Below are positions 4,805 through 12,639 of a stretch of DNA of 13,296 nt, piece by piece. The notes beneath the pieces were generated by a model, which worked only from the letters and a program-made list of their open reading frames with translations, ran no database searches and was not told the origin of the DNA. The stretch is taken from assembly GCA_947589525.1 (NCBI GenBank), contig CANQAW010000026.1:1-13296 (forward strand), given 5' to 3'. The position numbers were made by a program, and so were the translations under genes. Source of the DNA: Candidatus Gastranaerophilales bacterium. GTDB lineage: Bacteria > Cyanobacteriota > Vampirovibrionia > Gastranaerophilales > Gastranaerophilaceae. Every line of letters starts with the position of its first letter. The stretch's first letter is position 1.

Positions 4805-6157
4805 ATGAATATTAAAACAAAAAATGCTCTATCTTCGCACCCGCACTATTCTTCAAGCAAAAAAACCGTTTCTTTTACTTCCAAAATTGACACTGCCGTT
4901 AAACTTGCGGATTTGTTCGTAAAATCGCAGGAAAATCTTTCATCAACCAGATTTATACAGGATACGGCTACAAATTGGTTTCCAAAAGCTATATTTTCAA
5001 GAAGCAAAGCTGATTTTGCCGAGATGAGTTTTTTAGAGTTCATTGAATCCGCTATTTTTTATTTTGCCTCTCCGATTTTAGGGCAAAAAATCTTCAGAAA
5101 CGGCATCTTTAAAAATCTTCTTTCAAAAGATATTAAAAGTCAGGTCAACGAACAAATTCCAAAAACGGTACAGGAAATTGTAAAAAATAATGATTTATCG
5201 TCTTTGGTAAAAAATAAAGCTCTTGCAACGAAAGCGGGAATTATTCTTGCTTGTACGATTATTCCCGTTGCCGAATATACTTTAAGTTTTGCAAAAAATT
5301 TATTTACTCTTAAAACTTTTAAAAAGAGCAATTTCAACAATATTGCAAATCTTGATAAAGGAAAATTTGAAAAGGAAGATATTGACCAGCAGAAAAAAGT
5401 TGAAAAAAATGCAATAAAACATTTAAAAAGAGCGGGCATAATTTCTGCCGCAGGAATAGGAGCGGGAATTGCACTTTCTCTGGCAGACGGTAAATCAGAA
5501 AAATTAACCCGTCTGTCAAAAGCAATAATAGAGCCGGGGAAAGCTTTTTCAAGTTTAGTTCAAAAGCTCGGTTTGAAAAATGAAAAATTCAATAATGCGA
5601 TTTCAAAATTTAATCTTGACTTTTCAAACAGTGCGGGAAAGCTCTCCTTAGGCAAAGGACAGCTTGCTCTGACAGCTGTTTTAGGGCTTTTCGGATATTC
5701 AAAGGCAGCTTCCGACAGGGGCAAACTGGATGTTTTAGAGGTTTGGACAAGAGTTCCTCTGGTTGTTTTCTATACAATTTTCGGAAGCGAACTGCTTGAA
5801 AAAAGCTTTGTAAAGCATCTTGATAAGTCGGGAAAATTCAAAGATTTAATTAAAAAAGATTTAAACGGAAACATATATATTCCAAAAAGAGAAGATTTAA
5901 GCTCTATTGCATCAACTCTTGCCAAACAAAAAAATACCGGCGTTCAAAGCGAATTTAATAATCTGATTAAGCAAAAAGCTTTTGTAACCGGTGTTCCCTA
6001 CGCTTTCAGCCTGTTGTTTATGGGTTTTACTCTCTCTGCCATAACAAGGATTTGGACTCAATATCGATACAATCATGCCCAAGGGCAAAAGAATAAAGAC
6101 GTATCGTGCATTTCAAATTTAAGTTTTCAAGATTTTAAATCAAGAAATATAAAATAA
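4805..6157 (+). CDS. Predicted membrane protein of unknown function (450 aa)
   Basis: I do not recognise a characterised family. The N-terminal ~30 residues are polar and end in TVSFTSK, which resembles tails I associate with lineage-specific hypothetical proteins of gut Melainabacteria (recall, unverified). Hydrophobic stretches that may be membrane segments lie near 80-93 (ESAIFYFASPIL), 144-160 (AGIILACTIIPVAEYTL), 210-226 (GIISAAGIGAGIALSLA), 287-297, 316-331 (RVPLVVFYTIFGSELL) and 396-415 (GVPYAFSLLFMGFTLSAITR). Between them are Lys-rich soluble stretches. There is no cleavable signal peptide, zinc site or nucleotide-binding loop. The start is supported by AAGGAA 4 nt upstream. It is preceded by the palindromic terminator and small ORF, and ends convergently 19 nt from prmC. 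Six Cys-free membrane stretches and a conserved-looking RIWTQYRYN motif near the C-terminus are the best handles. Confidence 0.6.
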   Translation: MNIKTKNALSSHPHYSSSKKTVSFTSKIDTAVKLADLFVKSQENLSSTRFIQDTATNWFPKAIFSRSKADFAEMSFLEFIESAIFYFASPILGQKIFRNGIFKNLLSKDIKSQVNEQIPKTVQEIVKNNDLSSLVKNKALATKAGIILACTIIPVAEYTLSFAKNLFTLKTFKKSNFNNIANLDKGKFEKEDIDQQKKVEKNAIKHLKRAGIISAAGIGAGIALSLADGKSEKLTRLSKAIIEPGKAFSSLVQKLGLKNEKFNNAISKFNLDFSNSAGKLSLGKGQLALTAVLGLFGYSKAASDRGKLDVLEVWTRVPLVVFYTIFGSELLEKSFVKHLDKSGKFKDLIKKDLNGNIYIPKREDLSSIASTLAKQKNTGVQSEFNNLIKQKAFVTGVPYAFSLLFMGFTLSAITRIWTQYRYNHAQGQKNKDVSCISNLSFQDFKSRNIK

Positions 6158-6176
6158 ATTTATAAATCGGTTAAAA

Positions 6177-7016
6177 TTATTTTAATTCGGCCGTGATTAC
6201 CCTGTCTGTTCCTTGCAAGTCTTTTATTATTTTAATATCTTTGAAATCTTCTTTTAATAATTTCTCCACAAGCATACTTTGATTTATGCCGAGTTCAAAA
6301 GCAAGACAGCCGTTCGGTTTTAGGTATTTTGGCGCATCTTTAATAATTTTTCGGTAAAATTCAATACCGTCCTTGTCTGAGGTAAAAAGAGCGCTGTCGG
6401 GTTCAAATGAAATTTCCTTTTGAAGATTTTCTTTTTGAGATATTGGAATATAAGGCGGATTTGAGATAATTAAATCAAAAGCTTCGCCATCTCTTATTTT
6501 TGAAAATAAATCCGATTTCCGAATTAATACTTTTCGAATTAAATCAAATTTTTGAATATTTTTAAGCGCAACCATAAGCGCTTCAAGAGATATATCCACA
6601 CCTAAGATTTCAATATCTTTATTTTTTAATTCCTTTGCAAGCTCACAGCTTATTATCCCCGAACCTATCCCGATATCGAGAATATCAAGTTTTTCTTTTT
6701 TATTTTTTAATAATTCGCAGGCGCAATCAACTAAAATCTCCGTTTCATCTCGGGGGATTAAAACATGCTCGTTTATAAAATATTTTTTACCTTTAAAATA
6801 AGCGCAATTTAAAATCTGCTGAATTGGTTTTCTTGTTTTTGCTCTGATTAAAGCAGTTTCAATAATTTTATCGACATTATTTATTGAATTATTTAAAATA
6901 ATATCTTCCAATTTTTGTTTGGAAATTTCAAGAATAATTATTTTTGCTTCTTGAGAGTATTCTTCAATATTTGCTTCTTTTAAGATGTTTTCAACTTCTG
7001 TGAATATTTTGTTCAT
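6177..7016 (-). CDS. prmC: Peptide chain release factor N5-glutamine methyltransferase PrmC (HemK)
   Basis: This enzyme methylates the Gln of the GGQ motif in release factors RF1 and RF2, using S-adenosylmethionine, and so speeds peptide release in the cytoplasm. The 279 residues match the family length (~275-285). After an N-terminal helical domain comes RKPIQQIL (~62-69) and VLIPRDETEILVD (85-97), the family's IPRxETE signature. SAM-binding motif I is LDIGIGSGIISCELA (113-127), and the catalytic NPPY is at 186-189 (LIISNPPYIP). Near the C-terminus are FEPDSALFTSDKDG (204-217) and AFELG. The start at 7016 lies 26 nt inside the preceding gene and no other Met precedes residue 148, so the overlap is real. 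The usual partner prfA is not next to it. Third gene of a 54-aa / 167-aa / prmC operon. Confidence 0.95.
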   Translation of the reverse strand: MNKIFTEVENILKEANIEEYSQEAKIIILEISKQKLEDIILNNSINNVDKIIETALIRAKTRKPIQQILNCAYFKGKKYFINEHVLIPRDETEILVDCACELLKNKKEKLDILDIGIGSGIISCELAKELKNKDIEILGVDISLEALMVALKNIQKFDLIRKVLIRKSDLFSKIRDGEAFDLIISNPPYIPISQKENLQKEISFEPDSALFTSDKDGIEFYRKIIKDAPKYLKPNGCLAFELGINQSMLVEKLLKEDFKDIKIIKDLQGTDRVITAELK

Positions 7017-7494
7017 TTTTTTCTATAATTTCCATTATCCAATTTCTTAAATCAAGCCTTGTGGCGTTTGTTATATCTTTCTTTTTGATATTGTGCGCTC
7101 GGGTGATTTTATCATAGTAATTTAATTGTTTTTGAGTTGGTTTTAATTTAGACATTTTAAAATCAGAGGCTTTTTTTCTTTGAAGTTTAAAGTATTCTTT
7201 TTGTTTTTGTATTAAGGGTTCAAGTTTTTTCTTTTCTTGCTGTTCAAAAGTTAAAAAATCAAGATATTTTTCAATATCTTTAAAGAAACTATCATCGTTT
7301 AAATAATCTTTTACAAATTCAAAATGAGGTTTTTCAATATCCAAATAATATTTTTCGTCCTCAAAAAACTTATCGATAATTTCAAGTTTTGTTTTATTAT
7401 CGTATTTTTTAAAATATGCCTTTAAAGTGCCTAAAAGCTGAGACTTTTGGCGGGGGGTCAAATATGAAAAAAGGATATTTTTAATATTTTGCAT
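6991..7494 (-). CDS. Uncharacterised 167-aa lysine-rich protein
   Basis: Not recognised. The protein is highly charged and largely helical, with no membrane segment or signal peptide. The N-terminal part starts MQNIKNILFSYLTPRQKSQL; a Glu/Lys/Gln helix covers ~80-115 (LTFEQQEKKKLEPLIQKQKE). The C-terminal ~50 residues (PTQKQLNYYDKITRAHNIKK, then ATRLDLRNWIMEIIE) resemble the small helical 'xTxKQ...Y..KI' modules seen at the ends of some nucleic-acid-associated proteins, but I cannot name the family. Its ATG directly follows the stop of the 54-aa gene (TAAATG) and its last 26 nt overlap prmC, so the three are co-translated. A translation- or ribosome-related role would suit the prmC context, but that is only guilt by association. 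Confidence 0.75.
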   Translation of the reverse strand: MQNIKNILFSYLTPRQKSQLLGTLKAYFKKYDNKTKLEIIDKFFEDEKYYLDIEKPHFEFVKDYLNDDSFFKDIEKYLDFLTFEQQEKKKLEPLIQKQKEYFKLQRKKASDFKMSKLKPTQKQLNYYDKITRAHNIKKKDITNATRLDLRNWIMEIIEKNEQNIHRS

Positions 7495-7659
7495 TTAGAA
7501 AAAATCTTTAAAATCCAACTCTTTTTTGGTTTTTTGGAAAGCAAGAAATTTAGCCCCGATAGGGTTTTGAGCATTTTTTTTCAAAAATTTTTCGTAATTT
7601 TTTTCTGCTTTTTTTTGAAATTCTTTTTCTTTTAAAAATGTTATTTTCTTGTTTTCCAT
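7495..7659 (-). CDS. Small lysine-rich 54-aa protein
   Basis: ATG at 7659 to TAA at 7495-7497 encodes 54 residues, starting MENKKITFLKEKEFQKK and ending FQKTKKELDFKDFF. About a third are Lys; the central motif NAQNPIGAKFLAF is the most distinctive part. There is no membrane segment. The stop abuts the ATG of the 167-aa gene with no gap, which supports real translation. A consensus TATAAT lies 6 nt before the ATG and there is no ribosome site, so it is probably translated from a leaderless mRNA that also carries the 167-aa gene and prmC. Function unknown. Confidence 0.65.
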   Translation of the reverse strand: MENKKITFLKEKEFQKKAEKNYEKFLKKNAQNPIGAKFLAFQKTKKELDFKDFF

Positions 7660-7665
7660 AGCTTA

Positions 7666-7694
7666 ATTATAATACTTTTATGCTTGTAATTAAA
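7666..7694 (-). promoter_or_regulatory. Promoter of the 54-aa / 167-aa / prmC operon, leaderless geometry
   Basis: On the minus strand TATAAT (7671-7666) is followed by 6 nt and then the ATG at 7659. The -35 at the expected 17-nt spacing is poor (TTTAAT, 7694-7689). The -10 match and spacing predict an RNA start at the A of the ATG. Confidence 0.5.
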
Positions 7695-7787
7695 TATCCT
7701 CTTTAATTTAATAAAGTAATTTTTTGTTTTAGAATTGTCAAATATTAATTAAACTTTACAAAAATACTGAATTTATCAGGGTTTATG

Positions 7788-7816
7788 TTGATTTTTAAAG
7801 TCGGTTTTTTTATAAT
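7788..7816 (+). promoter_or_regulatory. Sigma-70 promoter of the PIG-L-like gene
   Basis: TTGATT (7788-7793), a 17-nt spacer and TATAAT (7811-7816). The predicted start near 7823 leaves a leader of about 18 nt containing GATGGAT as a weak ribosome site. The 181-nt gap from 7660 to 7840 holds this promoter and the divergent one for the 54-aa operon, and nothing else that I see. Confidence 0.6.
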
Positions 7817-7840
7817 TTTTAAAAAGAAAGATGGATCATT

Positions 7841-8608
7841 ATGAGTGCTATAGATAAAGCGGGACAAAAATTTGTGAATTTTAAAAACGCATTGTGTGCG
7901 ACTTGTAAAGGTACAAATAGCGCTTTATTTTATTTTGCGATTAATTTAAATTGCAGACAGGAGCAATTTAAAATAAACATTGATACCAGATGTCTGGTTT
8001 TAACTCAATACCCAGGTGCGGAAATAAAAGGAGTCGGCGGTTTAATTGCACAATATCCTAAGAATTTTGAAGTTCTTTGTTTTACGGACGGTTCGGGAGA
8101 TTATGCAAATTCTCAAGCTCAATCTAATTCAATCGGCAGACAGCGCTTCCACGAAGTTTTAAAAGAGCTCAGAGTTAAAGGGTTTAAAATTTTTGATATA
8201 GAAACAAATACCCTTAAAACCAAATATTCAAAATTTAAAAAAATCGACATATCGGAAGCCGATTATATATTTGTTCCGAACTTATATGATAATCGGGAAG
8301 ATACGATTTATCTTTTAAAACATTTTAAACAGCTTCTTAAAGAAAAAGAACGCAAGCCTAAGCTTACAATTGTAATGTACGAAGCCGATTATCCTTTGTG
8401 TTCTCCGAATTATATAGCAAATATTTCAAATATTATTGAAACTAAGAAAAAAATGCTTGATATTTATTACCCGAATGACCAATTTAAAAATTTGTCCGAA
8501 AAAGCAATAGCCTTAAATGCTTTCCGTGCGTTAAATTATAATTGTGATTATTGCGAAGCGTTCATGACGTTTGATATTGAAGATTTTGAAAAAATTAACT
8601 TAATATAA
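7841..8608 (+). CDS. PIG-L/LmbE-fold protein lacking the metal-binding active site
   Basis: The 255 residues follow the layout of the PIG-L (LmbE-like) zinc deacetylases, which remove N-acetyl groups from GlcNAc-type sugars. The family motif PHPDDE...GG appears as TQYPGAEIKGVGGLIA (55-70), so the His and both Asp are replaced by Tyr, Gly and Ala. The FTDGSG strand end (81-86) and the RQRFHEVLKELRVKGFKIFD helix-strand (100-119) are kept. The second metal motif DxHxDH appears as DNREDT (150-155), with both His lost and both Asp kept. The C-terminal K-rich helix and DYCEAF (236-241) match the family's end. The first ~45 residues are an extra N-terminal segment. If the family call is right, the protein cannot hold zinc in the usual way and is probably a binding or structural protein. 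It has its own promoter; fabI follows after 51 nt without a terminator. Confidence 0.65.
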   Translation: MSAIDKAGQKFVNFKNALCATCKGTNSALFYFAINLNCRQEQFKINIDTRCLVLTQYPGAEIKGVGGLIAQYPKNFEVLCFTDGSGDYANSQAQSNSIGRQRFHEVLKELRVKGFKIFDIETNTLKTKYSKFKKIDISEADYIFVPNLYDNREDTIYLLKHFKQLLKEKERKPKLTIVMYEADYPLCSPNYIANISNIIETKKKMLDIYYPNDQFKNLSEKAIALNAFRALNYNCDYCEAFMTFDIEDFEKINLI

Positions 8609-8659
8609 TTTTATTTTCAATTTATTTATGTTATATTTTGAAAAAAAGGAGAATGACTT

Positions 8660-9466
8660 ATGGGTTTAATGGACGGCAAAAAAGGTATAATTTTCGGAGT
8701 TTCAAATAAATTCGGCATAGCAAACGCTATAGCGGAACAACTATACGCTCAAGGTGCGGAAATTGCTTTTACTTATGCAAATGAAGCAATGGAAAAAAGA
8801 GTCCGCCCCATAGCCGAATCGATGAACGCTAAAATGTGCCTTGAATGCGACGTTACAAAAGACGAAGACGTTAAAAAAGTTTTTGAAGAATATAAAAAAA
8901 TCTACGATAAGCTTGATTTTGTGGTTCATGCTGTTGCGTTTGCAAATAAAGATGATTTAACGGGTGATTTTTATACGGTTTCTCGTGAAGGCTGGGATTT
9001 AGCAATGCACGTAAGCGCTTATTCTTTGGTTACTATCGCACGTTACGCAAAACCTCAAATGGAAGCTTCAGGCGGGGGTTCAATCCTTGCTTTAACTTAT
9101 CTTGGTTCTACAAAAGTTGTTGCAAATTATAACATAATGGGGGTTGCAAAAGCTGCTTTAGAATCTTCAATGAGATTTATCGCAGGCGACCTTGGAAAAT
9201 ATAATATCAGATGCAACTGTTTATCCGCAGGCCCGATTAAAACAATGGCAGCAAAAGGTATAGGCGGATTTGACAGAATGCTTAAAGCAAACGCTCTAAA
9301 AGCGCCCCTAAAAAGAACTCCCGAAGTAACGGAAGTCGGAAAAGCCGCTTTATATCTTTTATCAGACCTTTCAAGCGCCGTTACCGCACAGGTTCAATTT
9401 GTTGATTGCGGTGCAAGCGAAGTATTTGCTTCACTTGATGAAATGGCTCAAATTACTTTTAATTAA
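8660..9466 (+). CDS. fabI: Enoyl-[acyl-carrier-protein] reductase (NADH) FabI
   Basis: Catalyses the last step of each fatty-acid elongation round, reducing trans-2-enoyl-ACP in the cytoplasm. At 268 residues it is a usual FabI length. The N-terminal nucleotide site is GIIFGVSNKFGIANAIA (9-25); FTYANE (37-42) and CDVTKDED (63-70) follow. The active site is Y147 (LTYLGS) with Y157-x6-K164 (YNIMGVAK), the FabI spacing. SAGPIKTMAAKGI (189-201) is the substrate-loop motif. Residue 93 (HAVAFA) is Ala where E. coli FabI has Gly; I recall AFA-type sequences as common in cyanobacterial and several other FabIs. Residue 19 is Gly where E. coli has Ser. AAGGAG lies 8 nt before the ATG. Probably co-transcribed with the PIG-L-like gene, and ended by a strong terminator. 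Confidence 0.96.
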   Translation: MGLMDGKKGIIFGVSNKFGIANAIAEQLYAQGAEIAFTYANEAMEKRVRPIAESMNAKMCLECDVTKDEDVKKVFEEYKKIYDKLDFVVHAVAFANKDDLTGDFYTVSREGWDLAMHVSAYSLVTIARYAKPQMEASGGGSILALTYLGSTKVVANYNIMGVAKAALESSMRFIAGDLGKYNIRCNCLSAGPIKTMAAKGIGGFDRMLKANALKAPLKRTPEVTEVGKAALYLLSDLSSAVTAQVQFVDCGASEVFASLDEMAQITFN

Positions 9467-9482
9467 AAAGAAATTCTATAAT

Positions 9483-9511
9483 AAAAACACCCTTTGTGTA
9501 GGGGTGTTTTT
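9483..9511. terminator. Bidirectional terminator between fabI and the helicase gene
   Basis: AAAAACACCC (9483-9492) pairs perfectly with GGGTGTTTTT (9502-9511) around a 9-nt loop. A-rich and T-rich flanks make it work for both convergent genes. It ends at the helicase stop codon (9510-9512). Confidence 0.92.
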
Positions 9512-12500
9512 ATTTATCTAAAATTTTGCAATAGATTTTAAAAGGACAATATTCGCAAGAACTATTTGTTTCGTTTTTTTCAAATTTATAATTTTTGATA
9601 TTTTCAATTGCGCCTTCAAATTTTTCAACTATTGCTTGAATTTGGATGTTATTTAAGTCTAAATAAAGGTTTTTATCGGGTTCTTCAACAAAAATAAGCG
9701 CGGTTGTTTTAACTTTTTTATTTGTTGATTTTTCAAAGAAATATTTATAAAGCCCCAGCTGGTTATAGTAATTTTCATATTTGCCTTCGATATTTACTTC
9801 TTTTTCGCTTTTTGCCGAGCCTGTTTTATAGTCATAAATTGAATAAGAGCCGTCCGAGTTTTTTTCAATTCTGTCTGCTATTCCAAAAAATCTGTAGTTT
9901 TCGTGCTTGTAAGAAAGCGGATATTCAAAAGCATAAATAGAATTTATATTTGTTGAAATTAATCTCGGATAATAGTTTGAAAGCGCATTTTTGCCCCTTG
10001 TTAATAAAATTTCTTTCTGCTTCGCATTAGATAGAGAAAGTGAAGTTAATTTATTTTTAAATTCTTCAATAATTTCTTCTAATTCAGGGTATTTTCCCTC
10101 TTTTTTTGCTTTTGAAACTGCTTTTTCAAGAACATAGTGAATGGCGGAGCCGAAATGAAGACTGTCTGATTCTTCGTATTTTGGGGATAAATCTAAAACA
10201 TAGTTATATAAAAATTCTCTTGCACAATTAAGATAAGTGTTAATTGAAGTCGGAGAATAGGGTTTATTTTTTAATTTTGCTTCAACAAGATTGTTAAAAT
10301 CTCTGTTATAGTCATAGTTTTCTTTTTTCAAAGATTTCATTTGTTCAAGGTAGTAAGAATTTAAATCATAAGGTTCTTTTTCTTTAAGCTCTAAAATATC
10401 TTGAATATTTACTATAAATTCGCTCGGAGACGAGCTTTTTTTACCGCTATCAAGAACATAAGATAATCTAAGAGTGTGTTTTGCGCGCGTAGTACCGACA
10501 TACATAAGTTTTATTTTGTCGCTTCTTTTGATTTCATCAAGCTCTTCTTTTGTTTTATATTCTTCGTTCGAAACGGGAATTTGAGGTTTATAAGAACTTG
10601 TGTCTTTTTCCCAGTTATTTCTCATTAAAGTCGGCATATAAACTATTTCAAATTCTTTTCCTTTTGAAGAATGATAAGTTGATAATTGTACGGCATTTAG
10701 CGCAACAGGCGCTTTGGATGTCAGAATTTCAATTTCATCCGATAGCGCTATATCTAAATATTCGACAAAATCTTCAAGATTGATTTTTTTATAAACATTT
10801 GAAAAATCCTTTGCTTCTTCAATTATTTTTTTCAATCCTTGGATGTTTTCGTATCTGTTTGTTTCATTATTTATAAAATAGCTGAAAATTCCCGTTTTAG
10901 AACCAACTTCCAAAATAATATTTTCTAAGGTTTCCGAGTTTTTATATTCAAAAAGATAATTAAAAGTGTTTAGAAAATTATTCGTTTTTTCTTGGTCGAT
11001 AAAATCCTTAATTTCTGATAGTGACTCAATAAAGGATTTATTTTTGGATTTTTTTTCTTGAAGTTTAATATAATCTAAAGGATTAATTTTAAAAGGCTCG
11101 CACAAAAGTAAAGTTAAAATTTTATCGGAATTTATCTCGGGATTAACAAGCATTTTAAGATAATAATATAAAATTACGCTTGATTTTATTTCAAAAATGC
11201 TTTTTCCGTCCTTTAGCTCATAAGGAATATTTCTTTGTTTTAAAAGGTTTGAAAATTCAGCAAGTTCACGGTTTGATTTTGTTAAAATTGCAATTTGAGA
11301 TAAATCTTTATTGCCCTTTTCATCTTTCGGGCAGTCGGGAGAGTTAATCAGTTCTTTTATTTCTTCAACTATTGAAAAATATTCCTGATTTAAGTCGTTA
11401 TATCTTGTACATCTTACTTTTTGATTTTTGGGAAATAATTTTTCATTTTTTGCAATTAAATTTTTATCAATTTTTCCTAAAAATTTAGGGTTAACCTCAA
11501 GCCTTTTATCATCTTGAGAAGCAATATTTCTTGCGCAATCAAGGATATTTTGAGTAGAGCGCAGATTTTCTTTAAGGCAGATTATTTTTGTATCGGGGTA
11601 TTTATTTAAAAATTTTTCAAAGATATCTAATTTTGCGCCTTGAAAAGTGTAGATAATTTGTTCATCATCTCCCACGACAAATATATTTTTAAATTCAAGC
11701 GCATCAATAATTGAAAACAAAATTTCATTTTGGCGCATATTGGTATCTTGATATTCGTCAACTAAAATATACTCATATTTATTTGCAACTTTATTTAAAA
11801 AAACGGGATTTGTTTTGAATTTATCTAAAACTAAACTAATCATATCGTTAAAATCAATGTAGTTATTTTGTTCAAGTTTTTTTTGATAAAGTTCGTAAAA
11901 TTGCCAAATTTCTTTTGCCTTTAAAATTCTTTTTTCGGTATCTGAAATTTCCGCTTCAACGGTTTCTTTTTTTCTTCTTGATTTCGGATTATTTAATTCT
12001 TCTTTTAAAGAAGCGATTTTTTGCTCCCAATCAGGGTTATATTTGATATTATCAAAATATTGCTCTTTGGTATAACCGTATTTTTTGATTTCTTCAATTC
12101 TGTCTTTAATTATTGATAAATAAACATAGGGGTCATTTTTTGAACTTCTTAATTCGGTTGGGTTTAATTCATCAATACATTCTTTTATAAATTGTCTTGA
12201 AATAGCATTTGTTACTATTTTATAATTTTCTTTAAGTTCAAATTCATCAAAATTATCGGTTATTATTGAATTACAAAAACTGTGATAAGTAAAAATATCA
12301 ACTCCGGTATCAAGTTTATCAAGTTTTTTAGCTATTCTTGTTTTCATTTCGCTTGCGGCAGCATCGGAATATGTTAAACAAAGAATTTTAGAAGGGTCAA
12401 TTCCTTTTTTTAACATTTGCGCTATGCGCTCAATAACCGTGAAAGTTTTTCCTGTCCCTGGGCCTGCCAGGATAAGATATTGACCTTGAATTAAATCTAT

Positions 12501-12563
12501 ACATTTTTGCTGAAGTTCGTTTGGCTTAATTTTTATATCGTTTTTTTCTTTTAATTCGTTCAT
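9510..12563 (-). CDS. UvrD/PcrA-type ATP-dependent helicase fused to a Fe-S PD-(D/E)XK nuclease (AddAB/AdnAB-like)
   Basis: A 1017-residue superfamily 1A helicase-nuclease. Helicase motifs in order: Walker A GPGTGKT (34-40), Ia LTYSDAAASEMKTRI (63-77), FTYHSFC (91-97), Walker B VDEYQDTN (268-275), motif III VVGDDEQIIYTFQGA (296-310), IV LKENLRST (330-337), V STYHSSKGKEFEIVYMP (628-644), VI MYVGTTRAKHTL (687-698). The C-terminal ~250 residues are a RecB-family nuclease: FGSAIH (804-809), GIADRIE (894-900), IYDYKTG (909-915) with active-site D897, D911 and K913, and Q935. Four cysteines, C780 and C1003-x2-C1006-x5-C1012, match the iron-sulfur frame of AddB and Cas4 nucleases. Such enzymes process DNA double-strand ends for recombination. 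No partner subunit gene is adjacent. A TATTAT -10 lies 6 nt before the ATG and no ribosome site is seen. Confidence 0.93.
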   Translation of the reverse strand: MNELKEKNDIKIKPNELQQKCIDLIQGQYLILAGPGTGKTFTVIERIAQMLKKGIDPSKILCLTYSDAAASEMKTRIAKKLDKLDTGVDIFTYHSFCNSIITDNFDEFELKENYKIVTNAISRQFIKECIDELNPTELRSSKNDPYVYLSIIKDRIEEIKKYGYTKEQYFDNIKYNPDWEQKIASLKEELNNPKSRRKKETVEAEISDTEKRILKAKEIWQFYELYQKKLEQNNYIDFNDMISLVLDKFKTNPVFLNKVANKYEYILVDEYQDTNMRQNEILFSIIDALEFKNIFVVGDDEQIIYTFQGAKLDIFEKFLNKYPDTKIICLKENLRSTQNILDCARNIASQDDKRLEVNPKFLGKIDKNLIAKNEKLFPKNQKVRCTRYNDLNQEYFSIVEEIKELINSPDCPKDEKGNKDLSQIAILTKSNRELAEFSNLLKQRNIPYELKDGKSIFEIKSSVILYYYLKMLVNPEINSDKILTLLLCEPFKINPLDYIKLQEKKSKNKSFIESLSEIKDFIDQEKTNNFLNTFNYLFEYKNSETLENIILEVGSKTGIFSYFINNETNRYENIQGLKKIIEEAKDFSNVYKKINLEDFVEYLDIALSDEIEILTSKAPVALNAVQLSTYHSSKGKEFEIVYMPTLMRNNWEKDTSSYKPQIPVSNEEYKTKEELDEIKRSDKIKLMYVGTTRAKHTLRLSYVLDSGKKSSSPSEFIVNIQDILELKEKEPYDLNSYYLEQMKSLKKENYDYNRDFNNLVEAKLKNKPYSPTSINTYLNCAREFLYNYVLDLSPKYEESDSLHFGSAIHYVLEKAVSKAKKEGKYPELEEIIEEFKNKLTSLSLSNAKQKEILLTRGKNALSNYYPRLISTNINSIYAFEYPLSYKHENYRFFGIADRIEKNSDGSYSIYDYKTGSAKSEKEVNIEGKYENYYNQLGLYKYFFEKSTNKKVKTTALIFVEEPDKNLYLDLNNIQIQAIVEKFEGAIENIKNYKFEKNETNSSCEYCPFKIYCKILDK

Positions 12564-12569
12564 AATTTA

Positions 12570-12633
12570 ATAATAGCAGAGTTTTTATCTTTTAAAAAGG
12601 CTAATTGTCATAAAAATATATTTATGTTATTTT
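12570..12633. promoter_or_regulatory. Back-to-back promoters of the helicase and GH13 genes
   Basis: Plus strand: TTGTCA (12605-12610), a 17-nt spacer and TATTTT (12628-12633), then 6 nt to the ATG at 12640. Minus strand: a weak TTTTTA (12598-12593), a 17-nt spacer and TATTAT (12575-12570), then 6 nt to the ATG at 12563. The two -35 boxes lie 6 nt apart, so both genes share 76 nt of control DNA. Neither has a ribosome site. Confidence 0.5.
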
Positions 12634-12639
12634 TTAGAA

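Noticed and set aside
4004..5552. Minus-strand ORFs under the sigma factor and the 450-aa gene
   Set aside because: Antisense shadows rich in Phe, Leu and Ser, with no start signals.
6171..6185. TTAAAAT-T-ATTTTAA inverted repeat at the prmC / 450-aa gene junction, as a terminator
   Set aside because: The stem is all A/T and overlaps the prmC stop codon; too weak to call.
7841..8608. Active GlcNAc-type deacetylase (BshB/MshB-like)
   Set aside because: The His/Asp metal ligands of both motifs are missing, so enzyme activity is not supported.
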